The translations under genes and the position numbers were made by a program. The notes beneath the pieces are model-generated. The model searched no databases. It was given only the letters and a program-made list of their open reading frames with translations, and was not told the origin of the DNA. Shown piece after piece: positions 28,572-38,408 of a DNA stretch of 64,000 bases (position 1 is its first letter; each line of letters begins with the position of its first letter). Source of the stretch: Thermaerobacillus caldiproteolyticus (GTDB lineage Bacteria > Bacillota > Bacilli > Bacillales > Anoxybacillaceae); contig NZ_JACDUT010000007.1 of NCBI RefSeq assembly GCF_013761245.1, forward strand, positions 1 through 64,000. Reading direction: 5' to 3'.

Positions 28572-29282
28572 TTATGTTAAAGTAACTTCTAAGCGTCTTT
28601 TGTTTTGTCCTTTACTTTTGATTTTCAAAATCTGAAAAGGACCTATTTCTTTTGTTTCCTTTACATGTGTTCCGCCACAAGCCTGTTCATCAATGTCACC
28701 AATAGTAACGAGTCGAACATTTTTAATAGAAGGAGGTAGCAAATTAATAACTGTTTTAATAAAACCATCAATTTTCTCAGCTTCTTCACGGCTAACGGTT
28801 CGTATTGAGACTCGATGATTTTCTTGGATTAACTCGTTTGTTTCATCTTCAACCTCTTTAAATTGTTCGTCTGTTAAGGGTTCTTCAAATTGAAAATCTA
28901 TTCTTGCCCGGTCCTCAAAAATTTGATTTCCTGTGGCTAAAGCTCCAAATTTGTTATAAAGATAACCGGCTAATACATGTAACAGGGAATGATAGCGCAT
29001 AAATTTATATCGTCGATCCCAGTTTATCAGTATCTCTACAGGACCTTGTTTTAGTTTTTCAACATTGTCTACATAATGGACAATTTGTCCATTTTCTCTT
29101 TGGACCTTATTCACTTTAAATGTCTCATTTCCTTGTTTGATAATTCCCGTATCATGAGGTTGGCCACCACCTGTAGGGTAGAAAATCGTCTCATCTAAAA
29201 TAATTTTGTCTTCCTTAATGTCTATGACTTGAGCATGATGTGCTTTTTTATAACTGTCTTCTAAGAAAAGTTCTCTTGTCAT
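28572..29282 (-). CDS. AlaX-type alanyl-tRNA editing (trans-editing) protein
   Basis: 236 residues, the stand-alone editing domain related to alanyl-tRNA synthetase. Zinc-site residues are His98 and His102 (HSLLHVLAG) and Cys202 and His206 (CGGTHV). The N-terminal FYPTGGGQPHDTG is the AlaX-M subdomain. AlaX proteins hydrolyse Ser-tRNA(Ala) or other mischarged tRNA. Next to an amino-acid oxygenase and exporter it may guard translation against a modified amino acid (inference). The ATG at 29282 is preferred for GGGGGTGG; a GTG lies 12 bases upstream. Confidence 0.88.
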   Translation of the reverse strand: MTRELFLEDSYKKAHHAQVIDIKEDKIILDETIFYPTGGGQPHDTGIIKQGNETFKVNKVQRENGQIVHYVDNVEKLKQGPVEILINWDRRYKFMRYHSLLHVLAGYLYNKFGALATGNQIFEDRARIDFQFEEPLTDEQFKEVEDETNELIQENHRVSIRTVSREEAEKIDGFIKTVINLLPPSIKNVRLVTIGDIDEQACGGTHVKETKEIGPFQILKIKSKGQNKRRLEVTLT

Positions 29283-29397
29283 ATGTAAATCCACCCCCAG
29301 TAATTAATGTTAAATACTATCATTTATTATAACAAATGGAATTTTCACTTTCAAAAAAATGGATAAAAGCGATAGAATAGAAATTGAGGTGAGAGAA

Positions 29398-30570
29398 ATG
29401 AAATATTGTATCTATAATGTTCGAATAATTTCTGGTAAAAAAGAACAACCATACGAGCAAGGTACTGTTCTTTTCGATGAATCCGGAATTATCGACGTAA
29501 CAGAAACATCAATAACAGACAAAGGTGACATTAATATTGATGGAAGCGGTCTATCGATTCTTCCAGGTTTGATTGATGCTCACGTTCACTTAGGGATGGA
29601 CTGTTCACCGGATCCATTCAAAAAAATAGCAACTGATCGAGAAGCTGATACAGCCTTTATAGCATATGACCAAGGACAAAAATTTTTAAAAGCCGGCATT
29701 ACAACCGTTCGTAACCTAGGAACAAAAAATAACGTAGATATTGCTTATCGGGATGCTGTAAAGAACGGAACGGTTCTAGGACCGAGAGTTTACGCAGCAG
29801 GGCAACCTATTGCTATGACGGGAGGACATGGATATCCCATGGCTATTGAAGCTGATGGAGTAGATGAGATTCGAAAAGCTTCTCGAAAACAAATCAAGAT
29901 TGGTGCAGATTTATTGAAGCTTATGGCCACAGGAGGGGTTTTAACAAAAGGAAATGATCCAGGTGCTCCACAATTAAGTATAGATGAACTAAAAGCTGCA
30001 TGCAAAGAAGCCTCACATGCCTCTAAAACAACAGCTGCACATGCGATTGGATTGGAAGGGGTTAAAAACGCTATTAAGGCAGGAGTTACTACAATTGAGC
30101 ATGGATATTATCTTGATGATGAAGCTGTTGAAATGATGGTTAAAAACGGTACATATTTAGTTCCAACGCTGTTAGCCCCTACTCTTATTTTGAAACACTC
30201 GGAAGTCATACCGAAACATATGATTAAAAAAATTGAAATTATAGAACAAGAGCATCGCCAAAGTTTTCGGAGAGCGCTAAAAAAAGGTGTAAAGGTTGCT
30301 GTTGGGACTGATGCAGGAACTCCATTTAATTATCCTGGTTTAATAGTAGATGAAATGGAGCTAATGGTAACAGAGGGTATGTCTCCTTTGGAAGTTATTC
30401 ACGCGGCAACTTATGTAGGAGCCGAATGCCTGAGAATCGAAAAAAAGGTAGGAACAATTGAGAAAGGAAAATGGGCTGACTTAATTTTAGTTGAAGGAAA
30501 TCCCTTAGAAGATGTATCTACTTTAAAGAAAATTAGGCAAGTCTTTAAAGAAGGCAAACCATGTTTGTAG
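29398..30570 (+). CDS. Metal-dependent amidohydrolase (prolidase/imidazolonepropionase-like)
   Basis: 390 residues, amidohydrolase TIM barrel. Metal ligands are His62 and His64 (DAHVHLG), a candidate carboxylated Lys174 (LLKLMATGG), His215 (AAHAIG), His235 (IEHGYYL) and Asp305 (VGTDAGTPFNYPG). The closest relatives known to me are Xaa-Pro dipeptidase or N-acyl-amino-acid hydrolase subgroups. ATG follows GAGGTGAG. It is divergent from alaX and followed on the other strand by a dead AbgT-type transporter, suggesting use of an amino-acid conjugate or dipeptide (inference). Confidence 0.83.
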   Translation: MKYCIYNVRIISGKKEQPYEQGTVLFDESGIIDVTETSITDKGDINIDGSGLSILPGLIDAHVHLGMDCSPDPFKKIATDREADTAFIAYDQGQKFLKAGITTVRNLGTKNNVDIAYRDAVKNGTVLGPRVYAAGQPIAMTGGHGYPMAIEADGVDEIRKASRKQIKIGADLLKLMATGGVLTKGNDPGAPQLSIDELKAACKEASHASKTTAAHAIGLEGVKNAIKAGVTTIEHGYYLDDEAVEMMVKNGTYLVPTLLAPTLILKHSEVIPKHMIKKIEIIEQEHRQSFRRALKKGVKVAVGTDAGTPFNYPGLIVDEMELMVTEGMSPLEVIHAATYVGAECLRIEKKVGTIEKGKWADLILVEGNPLEDVSTLKKIRQVFKEGKPCL

Positions 30571-30689
30571 TCTGTAAGATTCGTCTTCTGTTTATGGTAA
30601 GAAAATTTGCCCACCTGTTCTCAATGAAAGGACCAACAAAAACCAGATGATAAATAAAATAATCCAGAATATCGAATAGAATAACAGTG

Positions 30690-31450
30690 TTGAAAATTAA
30701 TGTTACTATTCCAATGTCAGGATCGTATTTTTAACATTGGAGTGATCGGGTTCGTTATTGGATCTCCTATTTGATAAGCCAATGATGTAACTGCCAGATC
30801 ACATAACCAAGTAACATCAACATCGGTACAAAAACGGGTGCTAAAGCTGTCCATTTTGCCAAGAAACTTACTAAGATTAAGATAAAATTAATTAAGGCTA
30901 ACCATGAGAAATGATAAGCCAGTTAACCCCGTTTCTTCTAAAAACTTACTCCTTATAATAGAAAATGACCTAAATTACTCCAATAAAAAAAGCAATCCAT
31001 TTGATCTACTCCAAAAACAAGAACAATATAATGTCCCATACTTGCCATTGATTGCCCAAGATATTTTATAACATCCTTATCGGAATATCAGAACGAAAAC
31101 CATAGCAGCAATTGAAGGAAGAACAATAAAAACTGCATCACCAACGGCGTTTCCTAGTATAGCAAGCGCGACAATACCAAGTATTATAACCGTGGAGGAG
31201 TAACCGATATTGCTCCGTCTTATGAGTGCACAGATCATTCCGGTTTGATCAGCAAGTCCACTCCTAATTATCATAACTAAGACAAATCCTAAAGGAGGAA
31301 ATTTGAGTAAAGCTATCTACCATATCAATAAATACTTCAGGAGTCAAAACTTTTTCTTCAATAGTCGCTCCTGTTGAAGGATTCATACCTTTCATATTAA
31401 GCATTGCTGCGATATGAGAGGCAATTAAATAACAGTCATCAAAATGACAA
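30690..31450 (-). pseudogene. AbgT-family transporter, decayed
   Basis: Pieces of an AbgT (p-aminobenzoyl-glutamate type) transporter occur in order on the minus strand: LADQTGMICALIRRSNIG with VFIVLPSIAAMVF, SMASMGHYIVLVFGVDQ, FLAKWTALAPVFVPMLMLLG, and CDLAVTSLAYQIGDPITN then PITPM. They lie in different frames with stops and an internal deletion, and the N-terminal half is missing. It fits functionally with the neighbouring amidohydrolase. Confidence 0.75.
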
Positions 31451-31593
31451 ATAGAATTATTCTACATAAGAGCGATTATGTAGAATTAAAAATTACTCAA
31501 TTTTACTGAATGATCTGTTAAAGAATGTGGTTGATTTTCTTGTTCAGTTAACAGGCAATAATATTAAATCATTATTTTTATCATTCATTGCAT

Positions 31594-31627
31594 AAAAACG
31601 GGGATGATCGTTCAGTAATCATCCCCG
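31594..31627 (-). terminator. Terminator of kimA
   Basis: CGGGGATGAT (31599-31608) pairs with ATCATCCCCG (31618-31627), with TTTTT next on the minus strand. Confidence 0.85.
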
Positions 31628-31683
31628 CTTACAACAGAATACGTAAGATATAAAAATTATTAATAAGGAATCTCCCGTTCCTT

Positions 31684-33507
31684 TTACTTGTGAAGTCGAT
31701 AAGGAACTGTCGAGACAATCACATTTTTCTTATATAGAAGATACAATCTCAACAAAACGCTGGATTGGTTATGCAAAAAGTTATGCCAGCCCTTTTTCGG
31801 TATAAATTGAGGAATAAGAACCGTTACTGTATGGTTTCTTTCTTCTGCCTTGCTTTCAATTATATCCACTAGCTTGGAAATTGGTGTTATAAGATCGCGA
31901 TAAGAAGAAATTAGTGTAACAAGGCGAACGTCCGGCCTCCATTTCTTCCATTTTTCTTCCATTCGAAGCTCGCTTTCCCGGTCAAATGCCACATATACAG
32001 CCACTACATAATCTCCAATGGTTTGAGCGTAATTGAGGGATTGCTCTACTACCTTTGTTATTCCCGCCACTGGTACAATTACGACATTCCCCTCTATTTT
32101 GTCAGGAATCTCATTTGGATTGACCCGCAGTTGTTCTGCCACAGCATCATAGTGCTTATGGATTTGATGAAAAATAAATACGATAATCGGAAGAAATACA
32201 AGCACAGACCATACTTGAGCAAATTTTGTAATAAAGAAGATGCACAGTACGGTTAGTGTAATGATAGCTCCTAGCAAGTTTGTCAGCAGCTTCGGTATCC
32301 ATCCCGCTGGTTTTTCGCGCACCCATTTTACAATCATTCCTGTTTGTGACAAAGTGAAAGGAATGAATACACCAACAGCATACAAAGGGATTAACTGCTC
32401 TGTTTGCCCTTTAAAAGCGATAATCAGCAAAATAGAAGCAAAACCAAGCGTGATAATTCCGTTTGAATATCCTAAACGGTCACCGCGTATAAGATACATT
32501 CTTGGCATGTATTTATCGGATGCCAGATTATACGCTAGCAGAGGAAATGCAGAAAACCCCGTATTTGCAGCCAAAACTAAAATAAGGGCAGTTGCTCCTT
32601 GGATAAAGTAATACATAAAGCCTCTTCCAAACACTTTGGAAGCCAGTTGGGAAACAACAGTCTCTTCCGCTTTCGGAGCAATTCCATACCAGTATGCTAA
32701 AAAAGTGACTCCTACAAATAGAAACGCGAGAATAAACCCCATCATCACTAATGTCTGGGCAGCATTTTTTGCCGCCGGTTCCTTAAAATTCGGAACGGCG
32801 TTTGAGATCGCTTCTACCCCTGTCAATGCAGAGCAACCAGATGCAAATGCCCGCAGTAATAAGAATAATGTAATTCCGGGCACCGCAGTACCAATAGGTG
32901 CATGTAAGGTAGCCGGTACTTGTCCGTTTATAATATTAAAAATCCCAACAATAATGAGAATAACGAGTGCCAACACAAACAAATAAACAGGATACGCCAA
33001 AACGGAAGCGGATTCGGTTACGCCTCTAAGATTAAGAATAGTGATAAACACAACTAGAACGATAGCAATTCCTACTGTGTATTTATGTAAGGATGGAAAC
33101 GCTGATGTAATAGCATCCGTTCCTGCAGACACACTTACTGCCACGGTTAGAATATAGTCGACCAGTAAAGAGCCTCCGGCAATGAGCCCCGGATTTACAC
33201 CTAAGTTCGTTTTAGAAACAACGTAAGCTCCGCCTCCATGCGGATAAGAGTAAATGATTTGACGATACGATAAAATAAGTGCCACCAATAGAACAAGAAC
33301 CCCAACCGCAATAGGAATGGAATACCAAAATGCAATGAAGCCAATCGACGCGAGAACAAGTAAAATCTGTTCCGTACCGTACGCAACCGAAGATAGAGCA
33401 TCAGAAGATAAAACAGCTAATGCCTTTAATTTGTTCAACTTTTGCTCTCCTAGCTCGGTTGATTTCAACGGTCTGCCGATTAGGAATCGCTTTAACGACG
33501 AAAACAT
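31684..33507 (-). CDS. kimA: High-affinity potassium importer KimA (APC superfamily)
   Basis: 607 residues, the same length as B. subtilis KimA (YdaO). The N-terminus has RFLIGRPLKSTELGEQKL and LSSDALSSVAYGTEQIL, then about 12 membrane segments to residue ~450, including SYPHGGGAYVVSK and SGCSALTGVEAISNAVP. A cytoplasmic C-terminal domain (about 465-607, VVIVPVAGITKVVEQSL) corresponds to the part that binds the inhibitor c-di-AMP in B. subtilis. In many bacilli kimA is preceded by a c-di-AMP (ydaO) riboswitch; I do not see one in the ~130 bases upstream. It is adjacent to the decayed integrases of the accessory block. Confidence 0.9.
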   Translation of the reverse strand: MFSSLKRFLIGRPLKSTELGEQKLNKLKALAVLSSDALSSVAYGTEQILLVLASIGFIAFWYSIPIAVGVLVLLVALILSYRQIIYSYPHGGGAYVVSKTNLGVNPGLIAGGSLLVDYILTVAVSVSAGTDAITSAFPSLHKYTVGIAIVLVVFITILNLRGVTESASVLAYPVYLFVLALVILIIVGIFNIINGQVPATLHAPIGTAVPGITLFLLLRAFASGCSALTGVEAISNAVPNFKEPAAKNAAQTLVMMGFILAFLFVGVTFLAYWYGIAPKAEETVVSQLASKVFGRGFMYYFIQGATALILVLAANTGFSAFPLLAYNLASDKYMPRMYLIRGDRLGYSNGIITLGFASILLIIAFKGQTEQLIPLYAVGVFIPFTLSQTGMIVKWVREKPAGWIPKLLTNLLGAIITLTVLCIFFITKFAQVWSVLVFLPIIVFIFHQIHKHYDAVAEQLRVNPNEIPDKIEGNVVIVPVAGITKVVEQSLNYAQTIGDYVVAVYVAFDRESELRMEEKWKKWRPDVRLVTLISSYRDLITPISKLVDIIESKAEERNHTVTVLIPQFIPKKGWHNFLHNQSSVLLRLYLLYKKNVIVSTVPYRLHK

Positions 33508-33639
33508 ATATACACCACCAATATGCAGAATTTCAATAAGAATATTATCACTTCTCTTAGAAAATGAATAGCCTTTTTGATTTAATCATTAGTATTGTTT
33601 GCACTCTAAGAATTAATATTTAATAAAAGAATTAGGTGA

Positions 33640-34035
33640 TCAATGGAATTATAACGAGTCTTAATGAAACAATGATCTCTCTAAATTTTGCTCTGCCCAT
33701 TGTATCTTGGTTGACATCAATGTACCTTGATTTCTTGCAGTATTGCCACGTCTTTGGTCTGTTGGCAAAAGTGATAACCAGATGTTTTACGGAGCGTATA
33801 TGTTTCGATCTCATCTGCTTGTTATGCCCGTTGCAGCTTTTAATTAAATATTCATCATCTTCTTTTTCCCCAATGCAATCATTCAACTACCCCTTTAATG
33901 AAGTCGTAATACGAACCCCTGTATGGATGGCAATTAAATACAGCATATAGTCCCGTTCGTTCTGCTCTTTCAAAAATCGCTGAATCCCCTCAACCTCTCT
34001 GTATCACAAATCTGCTGAACAAAATTCATGATGAA
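33640..34035 (-). pseudogene. Tyrosine recombinase (short integrase type), decayed
   Basis: Minus-strand pieces in order are GIQRFLKEQNERDYMLYLIA then IHTGVRI (box I Arg), ETYTLRKTSGYHFCQQTKDV (H-x-L-R motif with the His replaced by Tyr), AILQEI, and YIDVNQDTM, which holds the candidate nucleophilic Tyr. At least three frameshifts separate them. It is a second integrase relic beside the pgi junction, facing away from pgi. Confidence 0.72.
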
Positions 34036-34143
34036 ATCCCCTCACTTTCTTCATCAAAGTAGAGCACGATTTTGTAGCCAAACGCCTAGAACGTCGGCTA
34101 CACTTTCGTTCTATGGGAAAGTCGCTGAAGTACTTGTAAAACA

Positions 34144-35217
34144 ATGGCTTCGTTCCCAAAGTACAAAATGAAAGACGGCGACAAGCGGACGTTTAAAATG
34201 GATGCCGGGATTGATTCTGCTACTACAGCAATCAGAAAAGGATTCAAAACAAAAAAAGCACAACTGACCGCCGCGCAATTAGAGTGCGAATTGTCCAATC
34301 AAACACAAATGAAGAAAATAACCATTTGCTTGTGAAAGATTACTTTCTTGAGTGGGTAGAGACATACAAAAAAGGAAAAGAACAGACTTACAAAACCCTT
34401 TCAAATAAAAACTTTATCCCCTAATTCGGTTATTTACGAGTAAACGATACTTCCCGCCGTCAGTACCAAAAATTCATTAACCAATTTTATTGAAAAAGAT
34501 CAACAGTAAAATACATTCATAACATCTTCAATAGCGCCATGAAAGATGCTGTTGAATCAGGAATTTTTGAAAAACTCCTTGCTCAAATATTGTTATAAAA
34601 AAATGAACCAGAAAAATTCGAATGACATTTACTACTGAGAAAAAGAACATGTACAAAGGTTTTTAAAAACGATTATCGAAACAGACAAAACGATATTACT
34701 TTTTCGCAACGTTCATCTATACCAAATCGTTAAAGGTAAAGCGATAACATTACATCGAGAAGACATCGATTTTGAATTAACATTAATAAAACATGAACGT
34801 ATCACCGAAAAAATGAGGGATCTTTTGATCCGCCTAAAAAACAAAAACTTCTAAGAGAACGATCGATTTGGGCCCATTCATTAGCTGTAGATTTAAAAAT
34901 TTCGGCTAGATCAAATGAAAAAACAAAATGAAATTCCGTTCCGCCTATTCGAATCTTAACTTCGTTTTTTTGTAAATCATATGGCTCAAAGCTAAAGGAC
35001 CGCACACTCCATAAAGCATTTGAAAGAATTAAAAAGAAAGCAAGCGTGCCCGATATCCGCATTCACGATTGGTGTCACACATTTGTTGTACTGAGTCTAA
35101 AGGTGGTATACCACTTGAACCAATCCAACATGATTTTGGACATGAAACTAGTTCAATAATAAACCCAAAAAAATTCTCGGAGTACATGTCTAACAGCTCT
35201 TGAAAAAATGTGGTCAA
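34144..35217 (+). pseudogene. int: Phage/ICE-type integrase (tyrosine recombinase), decayed
   Basis: The plus strand starts MASFPKYKMKDGDKRTFKM with GFKTKKAQLTAAQLECEL (arm-binding domain). After a frameshift it continues NEENNHLLVKDYFLEWVETY (SAM-like core-binding domain). The end has VPDIRIHDWCHTFVVLSL, where the box II Arg is now Cys, and KGGIPLEPIQHDFGHETSS, then FSEYMSNS. It is riddled with stops. It ends about 60 bases from the pgi stop codon, the usual place for an integrase next to its attachment site. Confidence 0.85.
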
Positions 35218-35279
35218 AAGCTATTTTTGTACTCCGAGAAAAGAATGATTTTTAGTCAGTATTTTACTGAAAAATATCG

Positions 35280-35370
35280 TTATTTCAAGCGTTTTTCAAG
35301 CTCTGCTTTTTTCTCTTCATAGCCTGGTTTTCCAAGAAGCGCAAACATGTTGACTTTGTATGCCTCAACG
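35280..35370 (-). repeat. Intact pgi 3' end, attR-like direct repeat
   Basis: The last ~90 bases of pgi match the decayed segment at 18700-18790 in the same orientation. Together they bound 16.5 kb of accessory DNA. The best block runs from TTATTTCAA to CTCTTCATA. Confidence 0.75.
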
Positions 35371-36629
35371 CCCGGTTGATCAAACGGATTGACGCCTAAC
35401 AAATAGCCGCTCATCGCACATGCTTTTTCAAAGAAATAGACAAGGTAGCCAAATGTATATTCATTTAATTCAGGAAGCGTAACGACTAAGTTCGGTACAT
35501 TGCCGTCCGTATGCGCTAATAACGTCCCTTCAAATGCTTTTGTATTGACAAAATCAACTGTTTGACCAGCTAAGTAATTCAATCCGTCTAAGTCGCTTTC
35601 TTCGGCCTCGATCACTAAGTCATGACGCGGTTTTTCTACTTTTAATACCGTTTCGAATAAATCGCGTCGACCTTCTTGAATATATTGACCAAGTGAGTGA
35701 AGATCTGTTGAAAAGTTCGCAGATGCCGGGAAAATACCTTTTTGGTCTTTTCCTTCACTTTCTCCAAATAATTGCTTCCACCATTCTGCAAAATACTGTA
35801 ACGCTGGTTCGTAGTTAATTAACATTTCAATCGTTTTCCCTTTATTGTAAAGAATGTTACGAACCGCTGCGTATTGATAAGCCGCATTTTCTTCAAGCTC
35901 GGATTTACTGAAATCTTCACGTGCTTGGGCGGCCCCTCTCATCATTTCTTCAATGTTTGCTCCGCTTACGGCAATTGGAAGCAAGCCAACCGCTGTTAAC
36001 ACAGAGTAACGACCACCGACATCATCCGGAATGATAAATGTTTCGTATCCTTCTTCCGTCGCTAGCGTTTTTAATGCCCCGCGCGCACGGTCAGTTGTCG
36101 CATAAATACGTTTGCGTGCTTCTTCTTTTCCATACTTTTCTTCAATAAGCTTGCGGAAAATACGGAACGCAATCGCAGGCTCTGTCGTTGTTCCTGATTT
36201 CGAAATGACGTTAATGGAAAAATCTTTACCCTCCAGCAAATCCATTACATCTTTCATGTATGTGGAGCTAATGTTATTGCCGACAAAGATAATTTGCGGT
36301 GTTTTCCGCTTTTCTTTTGGAAGCGCGTTATAGAAAGAGTGCTGAAGCATTTCAATCGCCGCGCGCGCTCCTAAATAAGAGCCACCGATACCGATGACAA
36401 GCAGTACATCGGAATCCGATTGAATTTTTGCTGCCGCTTTTTGAATGCGGGCAAACTCTTCACGGTCGTAAGCAACAGGAAGATCAATCCATCCTAAAAA
36501 GTCATTTCCTGCCCCTGTTTTTTCATGCAATGAATGATGGGCTACCTTCACAGCGTCACGCAAATATGTAAGCTCATGTTCTCCAAAGAAAGACAATGCC
36601 TTTGAATAATCAAAACGAATATGTGTCAT
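35280..36629 (-). CDS. pgi: Glucose-6-phosphate isomerase
   Basis: Interconverts glucose-6-phosphate and fructose-6-phosphate in glycolysis. The 449 residues carry the phosphoglucose isomerase signatures: [46 protein letters not shown], and a C-terminal [28 protein letters not shown] precedes the ATG. Its 3' end is repeated next to yugN, so the present tail may have been supplied by the integrated element. No terminator of its own is visible before the integrase relic. Confidence 0.97.
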   Translation of the reverse strand: MTHIRFDYSKALSFFGEHELTYLRDAVKVAHHSLHEKTGAGNDFLGWIDLPVAYDREEFARIQKAAAKIQSDSDVLLVIGIGGSYLGARAAIEMLQHSFYNALPKEKRKTPQIIFVGNNISSTYMKDVMDLLEGKDFSINVISKSGTTTEPAIAFRIFRKLIEEKYGKEEARKRIYATTDRARGALKTLATEEGYETFIIPDDVGGRYSVLTAVGLLPIAVSGANIEEMMRGAAQAREDFSKSELEENAAYQYAAVRNILYNKGKTIEMLINYEPALQYFAEWWKQLFGESEGKDQKGIFPASANFSTDLHSLGQYIQEGRRDLFETVLKVEKPRHDLVIEAEESDLDGLNYLAGQTVDFVNTKAFEGTLLAHTDGNVPNLVVTLPELNEYTFGYLVYFFEKACAMSGYLLGVNPFDQPGVEAYKVNMFALLGKPGYEEKKAELEKRLK

Positions 36630-36762
36630 ACACTCGTTCCTCCAAACGAAAAATGTTTTACCTTCTTACACTTTAGCGAAACAAGCTTCGATAATCAAGT
36701 TAGCCGGCGCATTGTAAGCGGATTCATTTGTGAAATTTTTAGAAAAAAGTGCCGCGAAATAT

Positions 36763-36797
36763 AAAAAAGGGAACCGCCCATCGTTGACGGTAGCCCT
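36763..36797 (-). terminator. Terminator of yugJ
   Basis: Minus-strand hairpin AGGGCTACCG / CGGTTCCCT followed by TTTTTT. Confidence 0.8.
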
Positions 36798-36803
36798 GTT
36801 TTA

Positions 36804-37967
36804 TTAAAGCGATGCGCGTAAAATCGCTAACACATCGTCTCGGTTTAACTTTTTGAACTTACCAAATTCACCACGTGCCATCGCTTTATCTGCCATTAAT
36901 TCAAGATTTTCTTCACCGATTCCGTAATCAGCTAATCGAGAAGGCGCACCAAGACTTGCCCAAAACTCACGCAACTTTTCAATTCCTTCTAAAGCGACTT
37001 CACGGTCTGATTTTCCATCTGGATTTACATCAAAGACGCGAACAGCTAATTGTTTAAAGCGGCCAACATTTTCATCAAGCACATGTTTCATCCAGTTTGG
37101 GAATAAAATCGCCAATCCTCCGGCATGAGGAATATCATAGACAGCGGAAACAGCATGTTCGATGTTATGTGTCGCCCAGTCTCCCTGTACTCCCATTTGT
37201 AAGAAACCATTTAACGCAATCGTTCCACTATACAAAATCGTTTCACGTAATTCATAATTTTCTAAGTCGCTCACAAGCTTTGGTGCTGCTTCCATCACCG
37301 TGCGCAATACGGCTTCACACATACGATCTTGCAGCGGTGTATTCGTTGCTTGATGGAAATATTGTTCAAATACGTGCGACATCATGTCCACGATGCCATA
37401 AATCGTATGATCTTTTGGTACGGTCAACGTATAAGTCGGATCTAAAATTGAGAATTGCGGGAACGTCACTGGGCTGCTCCATCCGTATTTTTCTTTCGTT
37501 TCCCAGTTCGTAATGACGGAACTAGAATTCATTTCAGAGCCAGTGGCAGCTAAGGTTAAAATCGTACCAAATGGCAGCGCCTCCGTTACCGTCGTTTTCT
37601 TCGTAATGAAATCCCATGGGTCCCCATCATATTTCGCTCCTGCAGCAATTGCTTTTGTACAGTCAATGACACTACCGCCGCCAACAGCTAATAAAAATTC
37701 GATATTGTCTCTTTTGCAGATCTCTATCCCTTTACGTACCGTAGACAGACGCGGATTCGGTTCAACTCCCGGAAGTTCAAATACTTCAGCGTTCAATTCC
37801 CGCAAAATGTTGATAACCTCGTCATATAAACCATTTCGTTTAATGCTTCCTCCACCATATACAAACAACACTTTTTTCCCATATTGCGGAAGCTCTTGTT
37901 TCAGTTGCTCAATTTGGCCTTTTCCAAAAATTAATTTTGTCGGATTGCGAAAAATAAAATTTTGCAT
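36804..37967 (-). CDS. yugJ: Iron-containing NADPH-dependent alcohol (butanol) dehydrogenase
   Basis: 387 residues, type III iron alcohol dehydrogenase. The nucleotide-binding loop is GGGSIKRNG near residue 39 and [15 protein letters not shown] near 96. Metal ligands lie in [15 protein letters not shown] and the C-terminal [14 protein letters not shown]. It matches B. subtilis YugJ/YugK in length and position next to pgi. It probably reduces aldehydes or butyraldehyde-type substrates with NADPH. AGGAGG precedes the ATG. Confidence 0.93.
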   Translation of the reverse strand: MQNFIFRNPTKLIFGKGQIEQLKQELPQYGKKVLFVYGGGSIKRNGLYDEVINILRELNAEVFELPGVEPNPRLSTVRKGIEICKRDNIEFLLAVGGGSVIDCTKAIAAGAKYDGDPWDFITKKTTVTEALPFGTILTLAATGSEMNSSSVITNWETKEKYGWSSPVTFPQFSILDPTYTLTVPKDHTIYGIVDMMSHVFEQYFHQATNTPLQDRMCEAVLRTVMEAAPKLVSDLENYELRETILYSGTIALNGFLQMGVQGDWATHNIEHAVSAVYDIPHAGGLAILFPNWMKHVLDENVGRFKQLAVRVFDVNPDGKSDREVALEGIEKLREFWASLGAPSRLADYGIGEENLELMADKAMARGEFGKFKKLNRDDVLAILRASL

Positions 37968-38111
37968 ATGTACTAAACCTCCTTTCTTTTTATTATGGAT
38001 GCTTTTTCCTTCTCCTGTAAAGTAATTCGATTTTCAAGAAGCAATGCATATTTTTAGCATTGATTATGCAATCTATAAGCGAACGATTCAAAATTAAGGA
38101 GGGATCTATTT

Positions 38112-38345
38112 ATGGGTGCACTTCAACGCTTTGCACTATTACTTACGATTATCGGTGCGATTAACTGGGGTTTAATAGGCTTCTTCCAATTCGATTTAGT
38201 AGCAGCCATTTTTGGCGGACAAGATGCCGCTTTATCTCGGATTATTTACGGCCTTATTGGTATTGCCGGATTAATTAACCTTGCACTTCTGTTCAAGCCA
38301 GCCGAAGAACTAGGACGTACAGAACCAAAAACTTCTCGCACATAA
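38112..38345 (+). CDS. yuzA: DUF378 family membrane protein
   Basis: 77 residues with two membrane helices. The family signature is LLTIIGAINWGLIGFFQFDLVAAIFG followed by LSRIIYGLIGIAGL, read in separate blocks. B. subtilis YuzA lies in the same place between yugJ and yugI. Function unknown. GGAGGGAT precedes the ATG. Confidence 0.92.
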   Translation: MGALQRFALLLTIIGAINWGLIGFFQFDLVAAIFGGQDAALSRIIYGLIGIAGLINLALLFKPAEELGRTEPKTSRT

Positions 38346-38378
38346 AAACAACAGGGGCTGAACAGGACAAAAACGTCT

Positions 38379-38404
38379 AACACTCACCTCATTCGGTGAG
38401 TGTT
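38379..38404. terminator. Bidirectional terminator between yuzA and yugI
   Basis: AACACTCACC pairs perfectly with GGTGAGTGTT, followed by CATTTTATTT. Confidence 0.8.
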
Positions 38405-38408
38405 CATT

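Noticed and set aside
33508-33640. c-di-AMP (ydaO) riboswitch upstream of kimA
   Set aside because: I looked for its conserved core on the minus strand and did not find it.
33636-33950. Plus-strand 104-codon frame near the pgi junction
   Set aside because: The opposite strand carries clear integrase pieces, so this frame is a shadow.
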